From positions 1 to 43,419 of the forward strand of contig JAJCZR010000027.1 in NCBI GenBank assembly GCA_029262295.1: a stretch of 43,419 bases of DNA. Direction: 5' to 3'. The translations under genes were made by a program, and so were the position numbers. Source of the DNA: Deltaproteobacteria bacterium. GTDB lineage: Bacteria; Desulfobacterota_D; UBA1144; Nemesobacterales; Nemesobacteraceae. The notes below the pieces were generated by a model, which made no database searches, was not told where the DNA came from, and worked only from the letters and a program-made list of their open reading frames with translations. This document shows positions 33,901 to 41,771 of the stretch, in pieces (position 1 is the first letter of the stretch; the number at the start of each line of letters is the position of its first letter).

Positions 33901-34174
33901 GAAATGCTTCATTGTTTTCTATCAGGTTTTGGCTCGGAAGGTTAAGTACCTGGCGAAGTGCCTGTTCCTTTGCATCATCAGGAATTGAAGAATTTAGATT
34001 GTAAACAGCTCTTTTGAAACGATCTTTTAAAACAACTTCAGAGTAACTATCACGTTCAGGATTCTCTCCATCAGGGGCAATCGTAGGTCCATAAGTATAT
34101 GAATATCCCTGCTCTTCAAGCAGTTCTATCGCAACAATTTCAACCGCGTCTTCAGTGATTTTAGTCATTTTCAT
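30929..34174 (-). CDS. hsdR: Type I restriction enzyme R subunit HsdR
   Basis: Motor and nuclease subunit of a type I RM complex. N-terminal PD-(D/E)xK nuclease: PDIVLFVNGLPLVVIELKNP. Superfamily 2 helicase motor: HTQGSGKSLS (Walker A), DRNDLDDQLFETF, IADEAHRSHYG (DEAH box), FIGFTGTPV (motif III) and TGFDVPCLHTMYVDKPMRG then QAIARVNRVF (motifs V-VI). About 1080 aa, normal. The frame extends to 34228, but MKMTKITEDAVEIVAIELLE from ATG 34174 (or 34168) is the likely start, overlapping the OLD gene by 8-14 bases. The last codons (TGT-stop) lie in a short stretch resembling ORF6N sequence. Confidence 0.95.
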   Translation of the reverse strand: MKMTKITEDAVEIVAIELLEEQGYSYTYGPTIAPDGENPERDSYSEVVLKDRFKRAVYNLNSSIPDDAKEQALRQVLNLPSQNLIENNEAFHKMLTDGIEVEFMTDDGVRGDKVWLIDFDNPNNNDFVVCNQFTVIVNNTNKRPDIVLFVNGLPLVVIELKNPNDENATVKKAYTQLQNYKSAVPSLFNYNTVLVSSDGLDAKAGSLTAGWSRFMAWKSIDGSTESAFNIPQIEVLIKGMLKPEILLDLVKHFTVFEKDKKEDANTGLTTVETVKKIASYHQFYAVRKAVESTLAAVGKELKTKEPDAPYLLAAEERESFGSGKIGVIWHTQGSGKSLSMVFYTGKIILVLDNPTVIVITDRNDLDDQLFETFAGSKQLLRQEPTQAQDREDLKNKLKVAGGGIVFTTIQKFFPEDGSQTYDLLSNRKNIVVIADEAHRSHYGFKAKTRQKDNEAITSFGFAKYIRDALPNASFIGFTGTPVEKEDASTPAVFGNYIDIYDIEQAIEDGATVPIYYESRLVKVQLKKEDIEKIDDELDSITEKEEEYATEKAKAKWTQLEAIVGDPDRIQTVAEDLLEHFEKRQQVFLFQGKAMIVTMSRRIAVDLYNEIIKLRPNWHSNDKDKGKIKIVMTASSSDPESWQQFKTTKKERKQFAERFKDTDDELQLVIVRDMWLTGFDVPCLHTMYVDKPMRGHSLMQAIARVNRVFKDKPGGLIVDYLGIATELKTALSNYTQSGGKGTPTLNQEEAVVLMLEQFEVVNQMFDLTAQRDSAQAGGFDYQIYFNADTRLKLQIILEAQEHILSLEDGKNRFNRNVDKLSKAFALSVPDDRAMDIKDEVGFFQAVKARLVKFTPTSGGRTDEQIDSAIRQIVSEAIVTDGVIDVFGAAGIKKPDISILSDEFMKEVKGMERKNLAVELLKKLLNDEIKTRMKKNHIQSKKLSEMLDNAIKRYISNQITTVEVIDELIKLAKEIKEADARGEAFGLTSDESAFYDSLADNKSARDILGDDQLRDIARILVEKVKKNTTIDWTIKESVRAKLRVLVKRTLRKYGYPPDLQKIATENILKQAELLAEEWAKTGT

Positions 34175-35843
34175 AAAACTTATTTGAAAGCCAATAGATA
34201 ATTGGTTTGATAAAATTGGGTATTTCATATTCTGAGTCTAATGCTATTAATCTTGCTCTAATTGTTTTGGTTACACCAGAATATTTTTGGCATAATTCTT
34301 GGTATTCTTGTTCGCCAAAGAAACTTTTTAATTCATCTTCATAATTTTTATTAAAACACCAAACTTTGGCGCCTTTCTCAATATAAGTATTAAAGGATTC
34401 ATTGTATTCTTCTTCATCATTTTTATCTTTGAAGTCTGATGAGTCAGAGTCATATACTATTCCTAAAGGTATATCAAAAGATAAAAGTAGATCAGCAAAT
34501 GCTTTTAAATTCCTCTTTCCACCAACTTCAATAATAGTTCCTCCCACACTATCGAAATCTAAATCCTCTCTTTTTGCATATTCTGGCAAAGATAACTTTT
34601 CTGTATCTCCTTCTACAATCAAAACTCTTTGTGCAAAAAACAATTCATTCCTTTCCGGATCCAATTCTTTTGTCAGTTTATTCTCTAATTCAGGAGATGT
34701 TTGTAAATTAGATTTCTTTTTTATCGTTCCACTATCATTTTTTCTTACTATAATAATTTCATCATATTCAGGAATAGTAACAAAGTGAGGTGAGTGTGAA
34801 GTATAAATAACTTGATTTTCCTCACCTATTTTTCTTATGGTTTTATATAATGACCTTTGCATCTGTGGATGTAAAAACATCTCTGGCTCCTCGATAAGAA
34901 AAATCGCACCAGATTTTTTTCTTTCTTCAAAAGCTTTTAATATTGCAATAACTAGAGCATTCTGAAAACCACCACCTACATCTATTGCATTAACAGTAAA
35001 CCCATTTTCTTCAATATATAAGTTCAGAGATTTGTAAAATTCTAGTGAAGTTAGCGGATTAAAAAAAACATTTATACTCTGAGTATCATCTTCAGGATCA
35101 ATACCAAGTTGTAATAACGCATTATCACGAATAGTTTTTTCAAGTTTAATGAATTCATTAGTCTTTAAAGATTTTATTGCTTCATTTATACATTGACTGA
35201 ATCTATCTATTCTTGATACTTCTTTTTTATTCCCATCTTCATCAGCAATAAGCATTTTATTTTCTGGATTCGAAAAATCCTCATTAATATCTTCTAGTAA
35301 ACTACCGAGTAGTGAATTTCTAGAGGATGGGAGTTGGTATCTTAATTCTCTATTTGATCTGATATATATAACAGGAATACTTTGTTGAATTTCTTGTGGT
35401 ATTGTTGTTAAGGGTTGGTATTTTCTCTGTTGTCCTTTTTTTGGTTTTTCAGCTAAAACGTTTACCGGTGTATTTTTTTTATTAAGACATTTTTTTTCTA
35501 ACCTTCGTTGACCAGCATTAGCTCCTATTTTATATCGAGTATAAGTAAAAGAAATTTTAGGAATTTCTATTGGATCTATTCCTTTATACTGGGAGTACTG
35601 ATAGGGTTGATCAAACTCAACTACAATCTCAATATCTCTATCAGGATCATGTAAATAAACATCGGTTTCATCGAAATTATTAACTGTAACCCAGTCTCTA
35701 CCCAACACAGACCATATTGCATTGAGTAAATTTGTTTTACCAACATTATTAGCCCCTACGAGGGCATTAATATTTCCTAGTTCTAATTCTAACGTTTCAT
35801 TTATAGATCTATATCCAGAAATAGTTATTTTTTTAATCTTCAT
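34161..35843 (-). CDS. OLD-family ATP-dependent nuclease (AAA ATPase plus TOPRIM)
   Basis: 560 residues. N-terminal ABC/AAA-type ATPase: ISGYRSINETLEL, Walker A GANNVGKTN (about 30-38), and Walker B with ABC features FLIEEPEMFLHPQMQ (about 316-330) followed by YTSHSPHF. A TOPRIM nuclease domain follows: VLIVEGDTEKL (about 404-414, catalytic Glu) and IVYDSDSSDF (about 462-471, DxD). Class 1 OLD proteins are anti-phage or repair nucleases. There is no UvrD-like helicase next to it, so it is not a Gabija pair. It sits inside the hsd operon, overlapping hsdS by 11 bases and hsdR slightly, so it is co-translated with the RM enzyme. Confidence 0.92.
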   Translation of the reverse strand: MKIKKITISGYRSINETLELELGNINALVGANNVGKTNLLNAIWSVLGRDWVTVNNFDETDVYLHDPDRDIEIVVEFDQPYQYSQYKGIDPIEIPKISFTYTRYKIGANAGQRRLEKKCLNKKNTPVNVLAEKPKKGQQRKYQPLTTIPQEIQQSIPVIYIRSNRELRYQLPSSRNSLLGSLLEDINEDFSNPENKMLIADEDGNKKEVSRIDRFSQCINEAIKSLKTNEFIKLEKTIRDNALLQLGIDPEDDTQSINVFFNPLTSLEFYKSLNLYIEENGFTVNAIDVGGGFQNALVIAILKAFEERKKSGAIFLIEEPEMFLHPQMQRSLYKTIRKIGEENQVIYTSHSPHFVTIPEYDEIIIVRKNDSGTIKKKSNLQTSPELENKLTKELDPERNELFFAQRVLIVEGDTEKLSLPEYAKREDLDFDSVGGTIIEVGGKRNLKAFADLLLSFDIPLGIVYDSDSSDFKDKNDEEEYNESFNTYIEKGAKVWCFNKNYEDELKSFFGEQEYQELCQKYSGVTKTIRARLIALDSEYEIPNFIKPIIYWLSNKFYEND

Positions 35844-37074
35844 AAATAAAATCTTTCACCCTTAGCTGCCCACTCATCAGTTTTGGCAAAATATAATCTC
35901 TTAGTTCAGCTATTTTTGTAATTTGAATATCATTTTCCAAAAACTTTTGATAAATAGTCCAACTAAAATCATTAAAAGTCTTTAATATAGAAGTAGATGG
36001 AATTGTCATTTCTAAACTTCTAAAATCAGTCTTGTTGAATTTAGGCTGAGCACTACCACCAGTGATTGAATTTAAAAGATGCTTCCCTATGAAAGATCTA
36101 AAAAGTGAATAAAGATATCCCTTACAACTTGATTTAATCACGATTACATTATTCCCTAATGTCATTGGAATATTAAAATAAGGACACAAAAAAACACTAC
36201 CTACATCACCTACATTCGAAATAATTATCTCCCCACCAAATAATTTTGTTTTGTCCAAAAATTCATAAGAATGCCTATCAACATAAACTTTATTTACAAA
36301 ACCAGACTTTAAATCAGTGTTTCTTATGAACAACGCGTAATTAGGTTCATCGTAAAGATTTACATTTTGCTTTAAACTAGCAAAACTCCCATTCGCTACA
36401 TAATCAGTAACTATTGCATCAAAATTATTGATTGTTCCCACTCTCCACCCTTCAGGAATCTCACCTAAATCCGATGCTACCATCTTTCCACCATTATCTT
36501 TGTAAGGTCTCCCATTTTCATCAGGGAAGTTGAAGTTAGCAAACCATTCTTTAAAAATAGTCTGAGCGATCTGTTCGAGTGTCTCATTTTGCTTTCGCAA
36601 AAGTTCAATCTTGTCATCAAAAGAAGAAAGAACGGCAGCAATTGCTTTTTGTTCTGAGGTTGGTGGAACATCTAAAACTAATGTCTTCAAATCACTTATA
36701 GTTATTTGTGATTGTGCTGAACCAGTATCTAAATATCTTAAATTTCTTATTTGATATTTGTAGTATAAAAAATTCTTATCAAGTACTTTATCATCTAAAT
36801 CAATGATAATACTTAAATTTGTCACATAGCATTTAGCAGGAGATATTTTTACATCACCTGTTCCACCCACTCCTCTTGCTACTACGATTAAATTCTCATC
36901 TGCATTATATTCAGGATAAAAGCCAACTTGCCGATAACCACTAAAAACAGGGTATTTCTCTTCATTGGATAGATATTTTTTTTTAGGCATTTTCCCGTAT
37001 CGCATTTCTGATACATCACCTAATATAATCTCATCCCAATCATCTAAAACAATATCTTTTGCTGAATTACTCAT
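35833..37074 (-). CDS. hsdS: Type I RM specificity subunit HsdS
   Basis: 413 residues with two target-recognition domains, each followed by a conserved helical spacer: PPTSEQKAIAAVLSSFDDKI (about 137-156) and, at the end, TKIAELRDYILPKLMSGQLR. The first TRD (1-135) contains SGYRQVGFYPEYN; the second runs from about 205 to 360 with GEIPEGWRVGTI at its boundary. It sets the bipartite DNA sequence recognised by HsdM and HsdR. It starts one base after the fic stop, making fic part of the operon. No phase-variable repeats or second hsdS cassette were noticed. Confidence 0.95.
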   Translation of the reverse strand: MSNSAKDIVLDDWDEIILGDVSEMRYGKMPKKKYLSNEEKYPVFSGYRQVGFYPEYNADENLIVVARGVGGTGDVKISPAKCYVTNLSIIIDLDDKVLDKNFLYYKYQIRNLRYLDTGSAQSQITISDLKTLVLDVPPTSEQKAIAAVLSSFDDKIELLRKQNETLEQIAQTIFKEWFANFNFPDENGRPYKDNGGKMVASDLGEIPEGWRVGTINNFDAIVTDYVANGSFASLKQNVNLYDEPNYALFIRNTDLKSGFVNKVYVDRHSYEFLDKTKLFGGEIIISNVGDVGSVFLCPYFNIPMTLGNNVIVIKSSCKGYLYSLFRSFIGKHLLNSITGGSAQPKFNKTDFRSLEMTIPSTSILKTFNDFSWTIYQKFLENDIQITKIAELRDYILPKLMSGQLRVKDFIYED

Positions 37075-37075
37075 C

Positions 37076-38212
37076 TTATCTCTTCAAAATATTCAAATAA
37101 TCACTAAAGGCAAAAAGCCTGTTTCGTTTCTGTCCGGTAATTTCCCTCAAAATCCCTAGCTTCACAAAATCATCTATTAATAAACCCGCTGATCTGAATG
37201 TAACCTCTAATTCCTTTTCAACTGTTTTGGTTGAAACAACAGGAGAAGAAAAAAGAAAATTTAAAAACTTCCGGGCATTATTAATTTTCTTGCCTAAAGT
37301 AGAAATCTTTTCTTCAATTAACTTTTCCTTTAATTGTATAATCAATTGAAGATTATTTGTAGCCCCTTTTGCAGTTTGCTGCACTCCAATAAGAAAAAAA
37401 AGTATCCAACCTGAAAGATCGTTTTTCTCCCTAGCAAAAGTGAGCTTATCAATATAAGCAATCTTATTTTTCTCAAAAAAATCAGAACTGTATAGCAAAG
37501 GTGCTTTTAAAATACCTTTACTCACAAGGTAAAGAGTAATTAGCATACGCCCAATTCTTCCGTTACCATCAAGAAAAGGATGGATTGTTTCAAACTGGTA
37601 ATGAGCAATGGCAATTTTTATGAGATGTGGGACAGTAATCTCCTCATTATGAAGAAATAGCTCGAGGTCACCCATAAGTTCAGGCACATATTCATGGCTT
37701 GGAGGTATAAAAGATGCATCTTTAATTGTAGCTCCGCCAATCCAGTTCTGGCTTTTTCTAAATTCACCAGGCTGTTTTTGCTCTCCCCTAACCTGAGATA
37801 ATAAAATTCTGTGAGAGTCTTTTAATAGTCTGTTGGAAAGCGGAATAGTTTTTAGCTGATCCAAGGCAAAATTCATCGCCTCCACATATTGATCTACCTC
37901 TTTCCAGTCATTTCTGTGTTCAGGGTCAATGTCGAGTTCATCTGAAAAAGCTTCTTCTATATTTGTTCTTGTTCCTTCTATTCTGCTTGAAGTTACCGCT
38001 TCTTTTTTTACGTATGACTTTATAAACGTATCTATATTAGGAACCAAACTGGCGTAGGAGTTCAGCTCGCCAAGATTAAATGATGCCTTTTCAAGCATTT
38101 CCTGAATATTGCTATCCGAGACGGTAAAATTACTGTTTATTTTTTCTGGCAGAAAGTATTTATACTTAAAACCTTCTCTGTAAGTGCCAGATTTGAAGTT
38201 TTTTATGTCCAT
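37076..38212 (-). CDS. Fic-family adenylyltransferase
   Basis: About 378 aa. The Fic core motif HPFLDGNGRIGR, with catalytic His, is complete. Upstream, SSRIEGTR (about 75-82) matches the (S/T)xxxE(G/N) inhibitory motif, placing it in class II with an N-terminal autoinhibitory helix. Residues 1-60 match a Fic_N-like region, and the C-terminal 100 residues (KTVEKELEVTFRSAGLLIDD) look like a winged helix. Fic enzymes usually AMPylate target proteins. ATG at 38212 is preferred over a TTG at 38221. It lies between hsdM and hsdS, so the RM operon includes a possible protein-modifying enzyme. Confidence 0.92.
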   Translation of the reverse strand: MDIKNFKSGTYREGFKYKYFLPEKINSNFTVSDSNIQEMLEKASFNLGELNSYASLVPNIDTFIKSYVKKEAVTSSRIEGTRTNIEEAFSDELDIDPEHRNDWKEVDQYVEAMNFALDQLKTIPLSNRLLKDSHRILLSQVRGEQKQPGEFRKSQNWIGGATIKDASFIPPSHEYVPELMGDLELFLHNEEITVPHLIKIAIAHYQFETIHPFLDGNGRIGRMLITLYLVSKGILKAPLLYSSDFFEKNKIAYIDKLTFAREKNDLSGWILFFLIGVQQTAKGATNNLQLIIQLKEKLIEEKISTLGKKINNARKFLNFLFSSPVVSTKTVEKELEVTFRSAGLLIDDFVKLGILREITGQKRNRLFAFSDYLNILKR

Positions 38213-38230
38213 AAAGTACAATAAAACTTA

Positions 38231-38323
38231 TCTTGTTATACTTTAAAAGGCAATAGTATAATATAAATACTCTTATTATACTTTGTAGCCCTAGACTATA
38301 ATATATGTTTTCTTATTATACTT
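38231..38323. repeat. Three phased direct repeats (40-bp period) upstream of fic
   Basis: TCTTRTTATACTT occurs at 38231-38243, 38271-38283 and 38311-38323, exactly 40 bp apart. Units 1 and 2 also share AGTATAATATA / ACTATAATATA. Unit 1 contains TTATACT (38236-38242) and AGTATAA (38255-38261) as an inverted pair. Read leftward each repeat gives AAGTATAAYAAGA, a -10-like box, so these may be promoters, operator sites or both for fic-hsdS-OLD-hsdR. Confidence 0.75.
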
Positions 38324-38361
38324 AAATGATTTAAGATCAGAATAATAAAGGAAATGTTTAA

Positions 38362-38388
38362 TGGGTGAATATCACCCACTCAGTGGGT
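38362..38388. promoter_or_regulatory. Two interlocking palindromes between hsdM and fic
   Basis: TGGGTGA-ATA-TCACCCA (38362-38378) and ACCCACT-C-AGTGGGT (38374-38388) share ACCCA, so as RNA only one hairpin can form at a time. As DNA they give three GGGT half-sites. The similar elements GGGTGAATATCA and GGGTAATTATCA also look like direct-repeat operator halves. Confidence 0.7.
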
Positions 38389-38431
38389 AATTATCATACA
38401 TTTAATAATTAATTCTTACAGTTGCAGAGGG

Positions 38432-38475
38432 TAAAAATTAGATTCCCGATTACTAATTTCGGGAATGACAAATAG
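38432..38475 (-). terminator. hsdM terminator formed by dispersed repeat copy F
   Basis: Read leftward after the hsdM stop: GTCATTCCCGA...TCGGGAATCTAATTTTTAC. ATTCCCGA and TCGGGAAT (38442-38449 and 38459-38466) make an 8-bp perfect stem, followed by a U-rich tail (complement of 38432-38437). The sequence matches the GTCATTCCCGAAA...CGGGAATC unit of copy C, inverted. It should lower transcription from hsdM into fic. Confidence 0.65.
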
Positions 38476-38481
38476 TTTAAT

Positions 38482-40035
38482 TTATAAATCAAAACCTATG
38501 TTTTTGAGTTGTTTTTTTATTTCCTCATTTAAAACTTGCTCTTGCTTCATCTGCTCTCTCAATTGACCGAGAAAATCAGTCATCTTATCTTCAAAAGGAA
38601 TTCCGTCATCTTCTTCATCTGGAATACCTACATAACGACCTGGAGTTAAAACAAACTTATGTTTTTCAATATCTTTAAGAGTTGCAGATTTACAAAAACC
38701 TTTAACGTCAACGTATTTACTATTTTTACTCCGCCATTCATGATAAGTGCCGGCTATTTTCTCAATATCCTCATCACTAAATTCACGATGTGTACGGTCT
38801 CTCATAAAACCTATTTCGGTTGCATCAATAAAAAGAATTTCTCCTTTCCTCTTTCTTTCACCATTGCCTGATTTCTTTCTTGATAGAAACCAAAGACAAG
38901 CTGGTATACCAGTATTATAAAAAAGCTGTTTTGGAAGAGCTACAATACAATCTACAAGGTCAGCTTCCACAATATTTTTTCTTATATCACCTTCCCCGGA
39001 TGTGTTTGAAGACAATGAACCATTTGCAAGAACCAAGCCCATAATTCCATTTGGCGAAAGATGATAAATCATATGCTGCATCCAGGCATAATTGGCATTT
39101 CCTTTAGGAGGAGCCCCATATTTCCATCTGGCATCACTTTGAAGCAGCTCTCCCGCCCAATCGCTATCATTAAAAGGTGGGTTTGCAAGTATAAAATCAG
39201 CTTTCAAGTCGGGATGAGAATCTTTTAGAAATGAACCTTCGTTATTCCATTTAACCTGAGAACCATCTACACCTCTAATTGCAAGGTTCATTCTGCAAAG
39301 TCTATATGTAGTCTGGTTACTTTCCTGCCCATAAATGGATAAATCATTAATACTCCCCTGATGTTCTGTTACAAACTTCTCACTCATAACAAACATACCA
39401 CCAGAACCACAGCATGGATCATAAACTCTTCCTTTGTAAGGCTGTATCATGTTTACAATAATCTGTACTATGCTTTTTGGAGTATAGAACTGCCCACCCT
39501 TTTTACCTTCGAGAGATGCAAACTGACCTAAAAAATATTCATATACTCTTCCGAGAATATCCTTGCTTCTGGAAGCTTCATCTCCTAACGCAATATTTCC
39601 TATTAAATCTAGAAGGCTTCCCAGTGAGCTTTTATCAAGATTTGGTCTAGCATAAACTTTGGGAAGTATTCCTTTTAAGGTGGAATTTTCTTTTTCTATT
39701 GCTTCCATTGCATTATCTATATCCTTCCCAATCTCGGGAAGTTTCGCTCTGGAAAAGAGATAAGACCATCTGGCTTCCTTTGGAACCCAAAATACATTTT
39801 CTGCTCTATATTCATCGGGATCTTCAGGGTTGGCTCCTTCATGTTCACCTTTTCCCTCACTTAATTTTTCATACAGCTCCAGGAAAGAATCAGAGATATA
39901 TTTTAAAAATATAAGACCAAGTACAATATGTTTGTACTCTGCCGCATCCATGTTTTTTCGAAGCTTATCAGCTGCTTTAAAAAGGGATTGTTCGAGTGAT
40001 TCAGTGTTTTTCTTGGTTTTTTTGTTATTATTCAT
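38482..40035 (-). CDS. hsdM: Type I RM methyltransferase subunit HsdM
   Basis: N6-adenine methyltransferase, 517 aa (normal). The N-terminal helical HsdM domain starts [20 protein letters not shown] then [17 protein letters not shown]. The catalytic domain has [20 protein letters not shown] motif [12 protein letters not shown] (about 205-215, slightly unlike the common DPTCGSG) and motif IV NPPF (about 281-284). Gene order is hsdM, fic, hsdS, OLD, hsdR, all leftward, with a 260-base regulatory gap after hsdM. Methylase first is the usual order and protects DNA before restriction. Confidence 0.96.
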   Translation of the reverse strand: MNNNKKTKKNTESLEQSLFKAADKLRKNMDAAEYKHIVLGLIFLKYISDSFLELYEKLSEGKGEHEGANPEDPDEYRAENVFWVPKEARWSYLFSRAKLPEIGKDIDNAMEAIEKENSTLKGILPKVYARPNLDKSSLGSLLDLIGNIALGDEASRSKDILGRVYEYFLGQFASLEGKKGGQFYTPKSIVQIIVNMIQPYKGRVYDPCCGSGGMFVMSEKFVTEHQGSINDLSIYGQESNQTTYRLCRMNLAIRGVDGSQVKWNNEGSFLKDSHPDLKADFILANPPFNDSDWAGELLQSDARWKYGAPPKGNANYAWMQHMIYHLSPNGIMGLVLANGSLSSNTSGEGDIRKNIVEADLVDCIVALPKQLFYNTGIPACLWFLSRKKSGNGERKRKGEILFIDATEIGFMRDRTHREFSDEDIEKIAGTYHEWRSKNSKYVDVKGFCKSATLKDIEKHKFVLTPGRYVGIPDEEDDGIPFEDKMTDFLGQLREQMKQEQVLNEEIKKQLKNIGFDL

Positions 40036-40115
40036 TGGGAAACATTATAATATTTTTCGATAATTATTAAAGATTATCTTTCTGATTAGAAAATAAAATG
40101 AGGGTTTAGAACATC
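40036..40115. promoter_or_regulatory. Divergent promoter region, hsdM versus the helical/GIY-YIG pair
   Basis: The 80 bases between two outward-facing start codons must hold promoters for both. ATTATAAT (40045-40052) is self-complementary and offers a consensus -10 on either strand. No good -35 is obvious. Shared control of the RM locus and the plus-strand pair is possible. Confidence 0.4.
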
Positions 40116-41159
40116 ATGAGTAAAGAATTATCTAAAGTAAACATATCCACTCCTGAACTGATAGAACTATCAAAAAACAAACTAGAAAAGTTAAGTAAAA
40201 ATAAAAATTATCCTAAAAAGGTTATAGATATAGGAAGCAGGGTATATGAAAATTTTGATGCATTGGGAACTGTAACTTTAGAAATTACTCCCGAATTAAG
40301 TAAAAGATTAGCAAAAGGCGAATTAAGAAGAACAAATGGCATTCTGAGACACAAGGATGGAAGTATTTATAAGCATCTTAAAGAAGCTAATCCCACAAAA
40401 CTTAAAACTTTATCAAAATCAATAAACATAGCATTTGCAGGTCTGGCAATTTTGGAAGACCATTTGATAGATGAAAAGCTGAATGAATTAATTGATATTA
40501 CTACAAGGATTGAAGGGAAGATTGATGCTCAGAATAGAGGTAAATATAAATCTGCAATGGATCAATTCAGAGAACTTAGTACTTACACTAACATTGGGAA
40601 TGCAAAAAATAGAGTCCCAAATGTACTAGACAAATTAAGTGAATCTCAACATATATATGATGATCTATATAGAAAGAAATGGCTGGAATATAATAAATTA
40701 AATACTCGCTACCAAATTCTTAAAAAAAGTAAATTAAAAATAAGTAATAAAAATGTAGTGGATAAGATGAACAAAACAGCAAATGAACTTATAGATGTAT
40801 TTTGTCTTATAATGTCATGCATAACATCTTATGTCACCCTGAAATATTACTTAGAAGATGATCAAGCAAGTGCACAATTAAAATCCTATGAGATGATTGA
40901 ATATGCAAAATCACAAATTGACCTATTTGAAAAAGAGTTTGGTCCCGACGCAATAAATGAGATTAAGAAAAATTACAAAAGAGTAATTTCAAAAAATGCA
41001 TGGAAAGAATCTCATCTTGAATCTTTAGAAAACAACATGAAACAAATATCAGCAACATCCAATGTATTGTTTAACCAATTGATCATGGCTGATCTAGCAG
41101 CATTTCCTGAATTTGAAGAGAAAGAAGAAATTCCTATTTGGAAAAAGAATATAAAGTAA
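40116..41159 (+). CDS. Unrecognised all-helical protein, partner of a GIY-YIG-like nuclease
   Basis: 347 residues, no family recognised. It looks almost wholly alpha-helical, is rich in Lys, Asn, Ile and Leu, and has no signal peptide. A hydrophobic stretch (about 106-120, SINIAFAGLAILEDHLI) is followed by an amphipathic coiled-coil-like helix (DEKLNELIDITTRIEGKIDA, about 121-140). A second hydrophobic helix is near 222-243 (LIDVFCLIMSCITSYVTLKY). The N-terminal 80 residues may form a separate lobe with a short beta element (GTVTLEITPELSKRLAKGEL). It reads away from hsdM and is followed six bases later by the nuclease gene. No start-site SD is strong (GAGGG at 40100-40104). Confidence 0.75.
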   Translation: MSKELSKVNISTPELIELSKNKLEKLSKNKNYPKKVIDIGSRVYENFDALGTVTLEITPELSKRLAKGELRRTNGILRHKDGSIYKHLKEANPTKLKTLSKSINIAFAGLAILEDHLIDEKLNELIDITTRIEGKIDAQNRGKYKSAMDQFRELSTYTNIGNAKNRVPNVLDKLSESQHIYDDLYRKKWLEYNKLNTRYQILKKSKLKISNKNVVDKMNKTANELIDVFCLIMSCITSYVTLKYYLEDDQASAQLKSYEMIEYAKSQIDLFEKEFGPDAINEIKKNYKRVISKNAWKESHLESLENNMKQISATSNVLFNQLIMADLAAFPEFEEKEEIPIWKKNIK

Positions 41160-41165
41160 TTTTTT

Positions 41166-41735
41166 ATGGCTAAAAATTTAAGTTTAGATTGGATTGATTT
41201 AAAAAACATTTCGAATTTGAATTATAGTGAAGATGACAACTTCGGTGTTTATTTATGGGGATTTACCATAAATAATAATTTCGTCCCATATTATATTGGT
41301 ATCGCAAAATATATTAATTACAGGATATTGGAACATGCAAGATCAATCACTAGCGGCATGTACACAATATTCCATAAAGACTCTTTAGAAAATTTCAAAC
41401 AATTCAAAAACGATAAAGCAGACACAAATAATGATGTAGGAAAATTATATGAACCTAATTGGCCTAAAGACTATAAAAACTTCGTTGAAAATTTAAACTT
41501 ACTTCAAACTCATATTAATTTTATGGTTGAAAAATTTACATATTCATATGCAATTTTAGATAAAAACCACGTTTCATTAAGTGATTTAAAAGAAATTGAA
41601 AAAACCTGTATTAATCAAATTGGTATAGAAAATTTAATAAATACAAGAGCAGGTAAATCAGATAAATATAATCTCATTCATCGCGGGAATTCTGTTGTAT
41701 GTGAAATTTTAAAAAAAATTAAAACTCAATTTTAG
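41166..41735 (+). CDS. GIY-YIG-like nuclease
   Basis: 189 residues. The core pattern is present: GVYLW (27-31) as the GIY strand, PYYIGIA (41-47) as the YIG strand, Arg53 with His57 in YRILEHA, a Gly64-containing loop, and a C-terminal EIEKTCINQIGIENLINTRA (143-162) supplying the catalytic Glu and closing Asn. These fit the GIY-YIG fold (UvrC, homing and defence nucleases). The central insertion (about 66-125) is longer than in minimal domains. Six bases after the helical protein, so likely a two-gene unit. Substrate unknown; defence or TA-like action is inference from position. Confidence 0.7.
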   Translation: MAKNLSLDWIDLKNISNLNYSEDDNFGVYLWGFTINNNFVPYYIGIAKYINYRILEHARSITSGMYTIFHKDSLENFKQFKNDKADTNNDVGKLYEPNWPKDYKNFVENLNLLQTHINFMVEKFTYSYAILDKNHVSLSDLKEIEKTCINQIGIENLINTRAGKSDKYNLIHRGNSVVCEILKKIKTQF

Positions 41736-41771
41736 GAGAAAATAAACCTCTGCTTCAGTGCAAAACCCTGA

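Noticed and set aside
34161..35843. Gabija GajA or PARIS AriA
   Set aside because: No GajB/UvrD helicase neighbours it, and the TOPRIM is fused to the ATPase rather than being a DUF4435 partner; class 1 OLD nuclease fits better.
38231..38244. Shared regulation of fic and mazE through GTTATACTTT
   Set aside because: The same ten bases occur at 29614-29623, but the string is AT-rich and short; not enough to claim a common regulator.
38231..38350. CRISPR-like array
   Set aside because: Only three short partial repeats with AT-rich, partly similar spacers and no cas genes; better explained as phased operator or promoter repeats.
30929..40035. Prophage or integrative element
   Set aside because: No integrase, structural phage genes, tRNA-end duplication or clear att sites were seen; only defence and TA genes.
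41736..41771. Terminator between the GIY-YIG gene and hicB
   Set aside because: Only a three- to four-base A/T-flanked stem can be drawn; no convincing hairpin.
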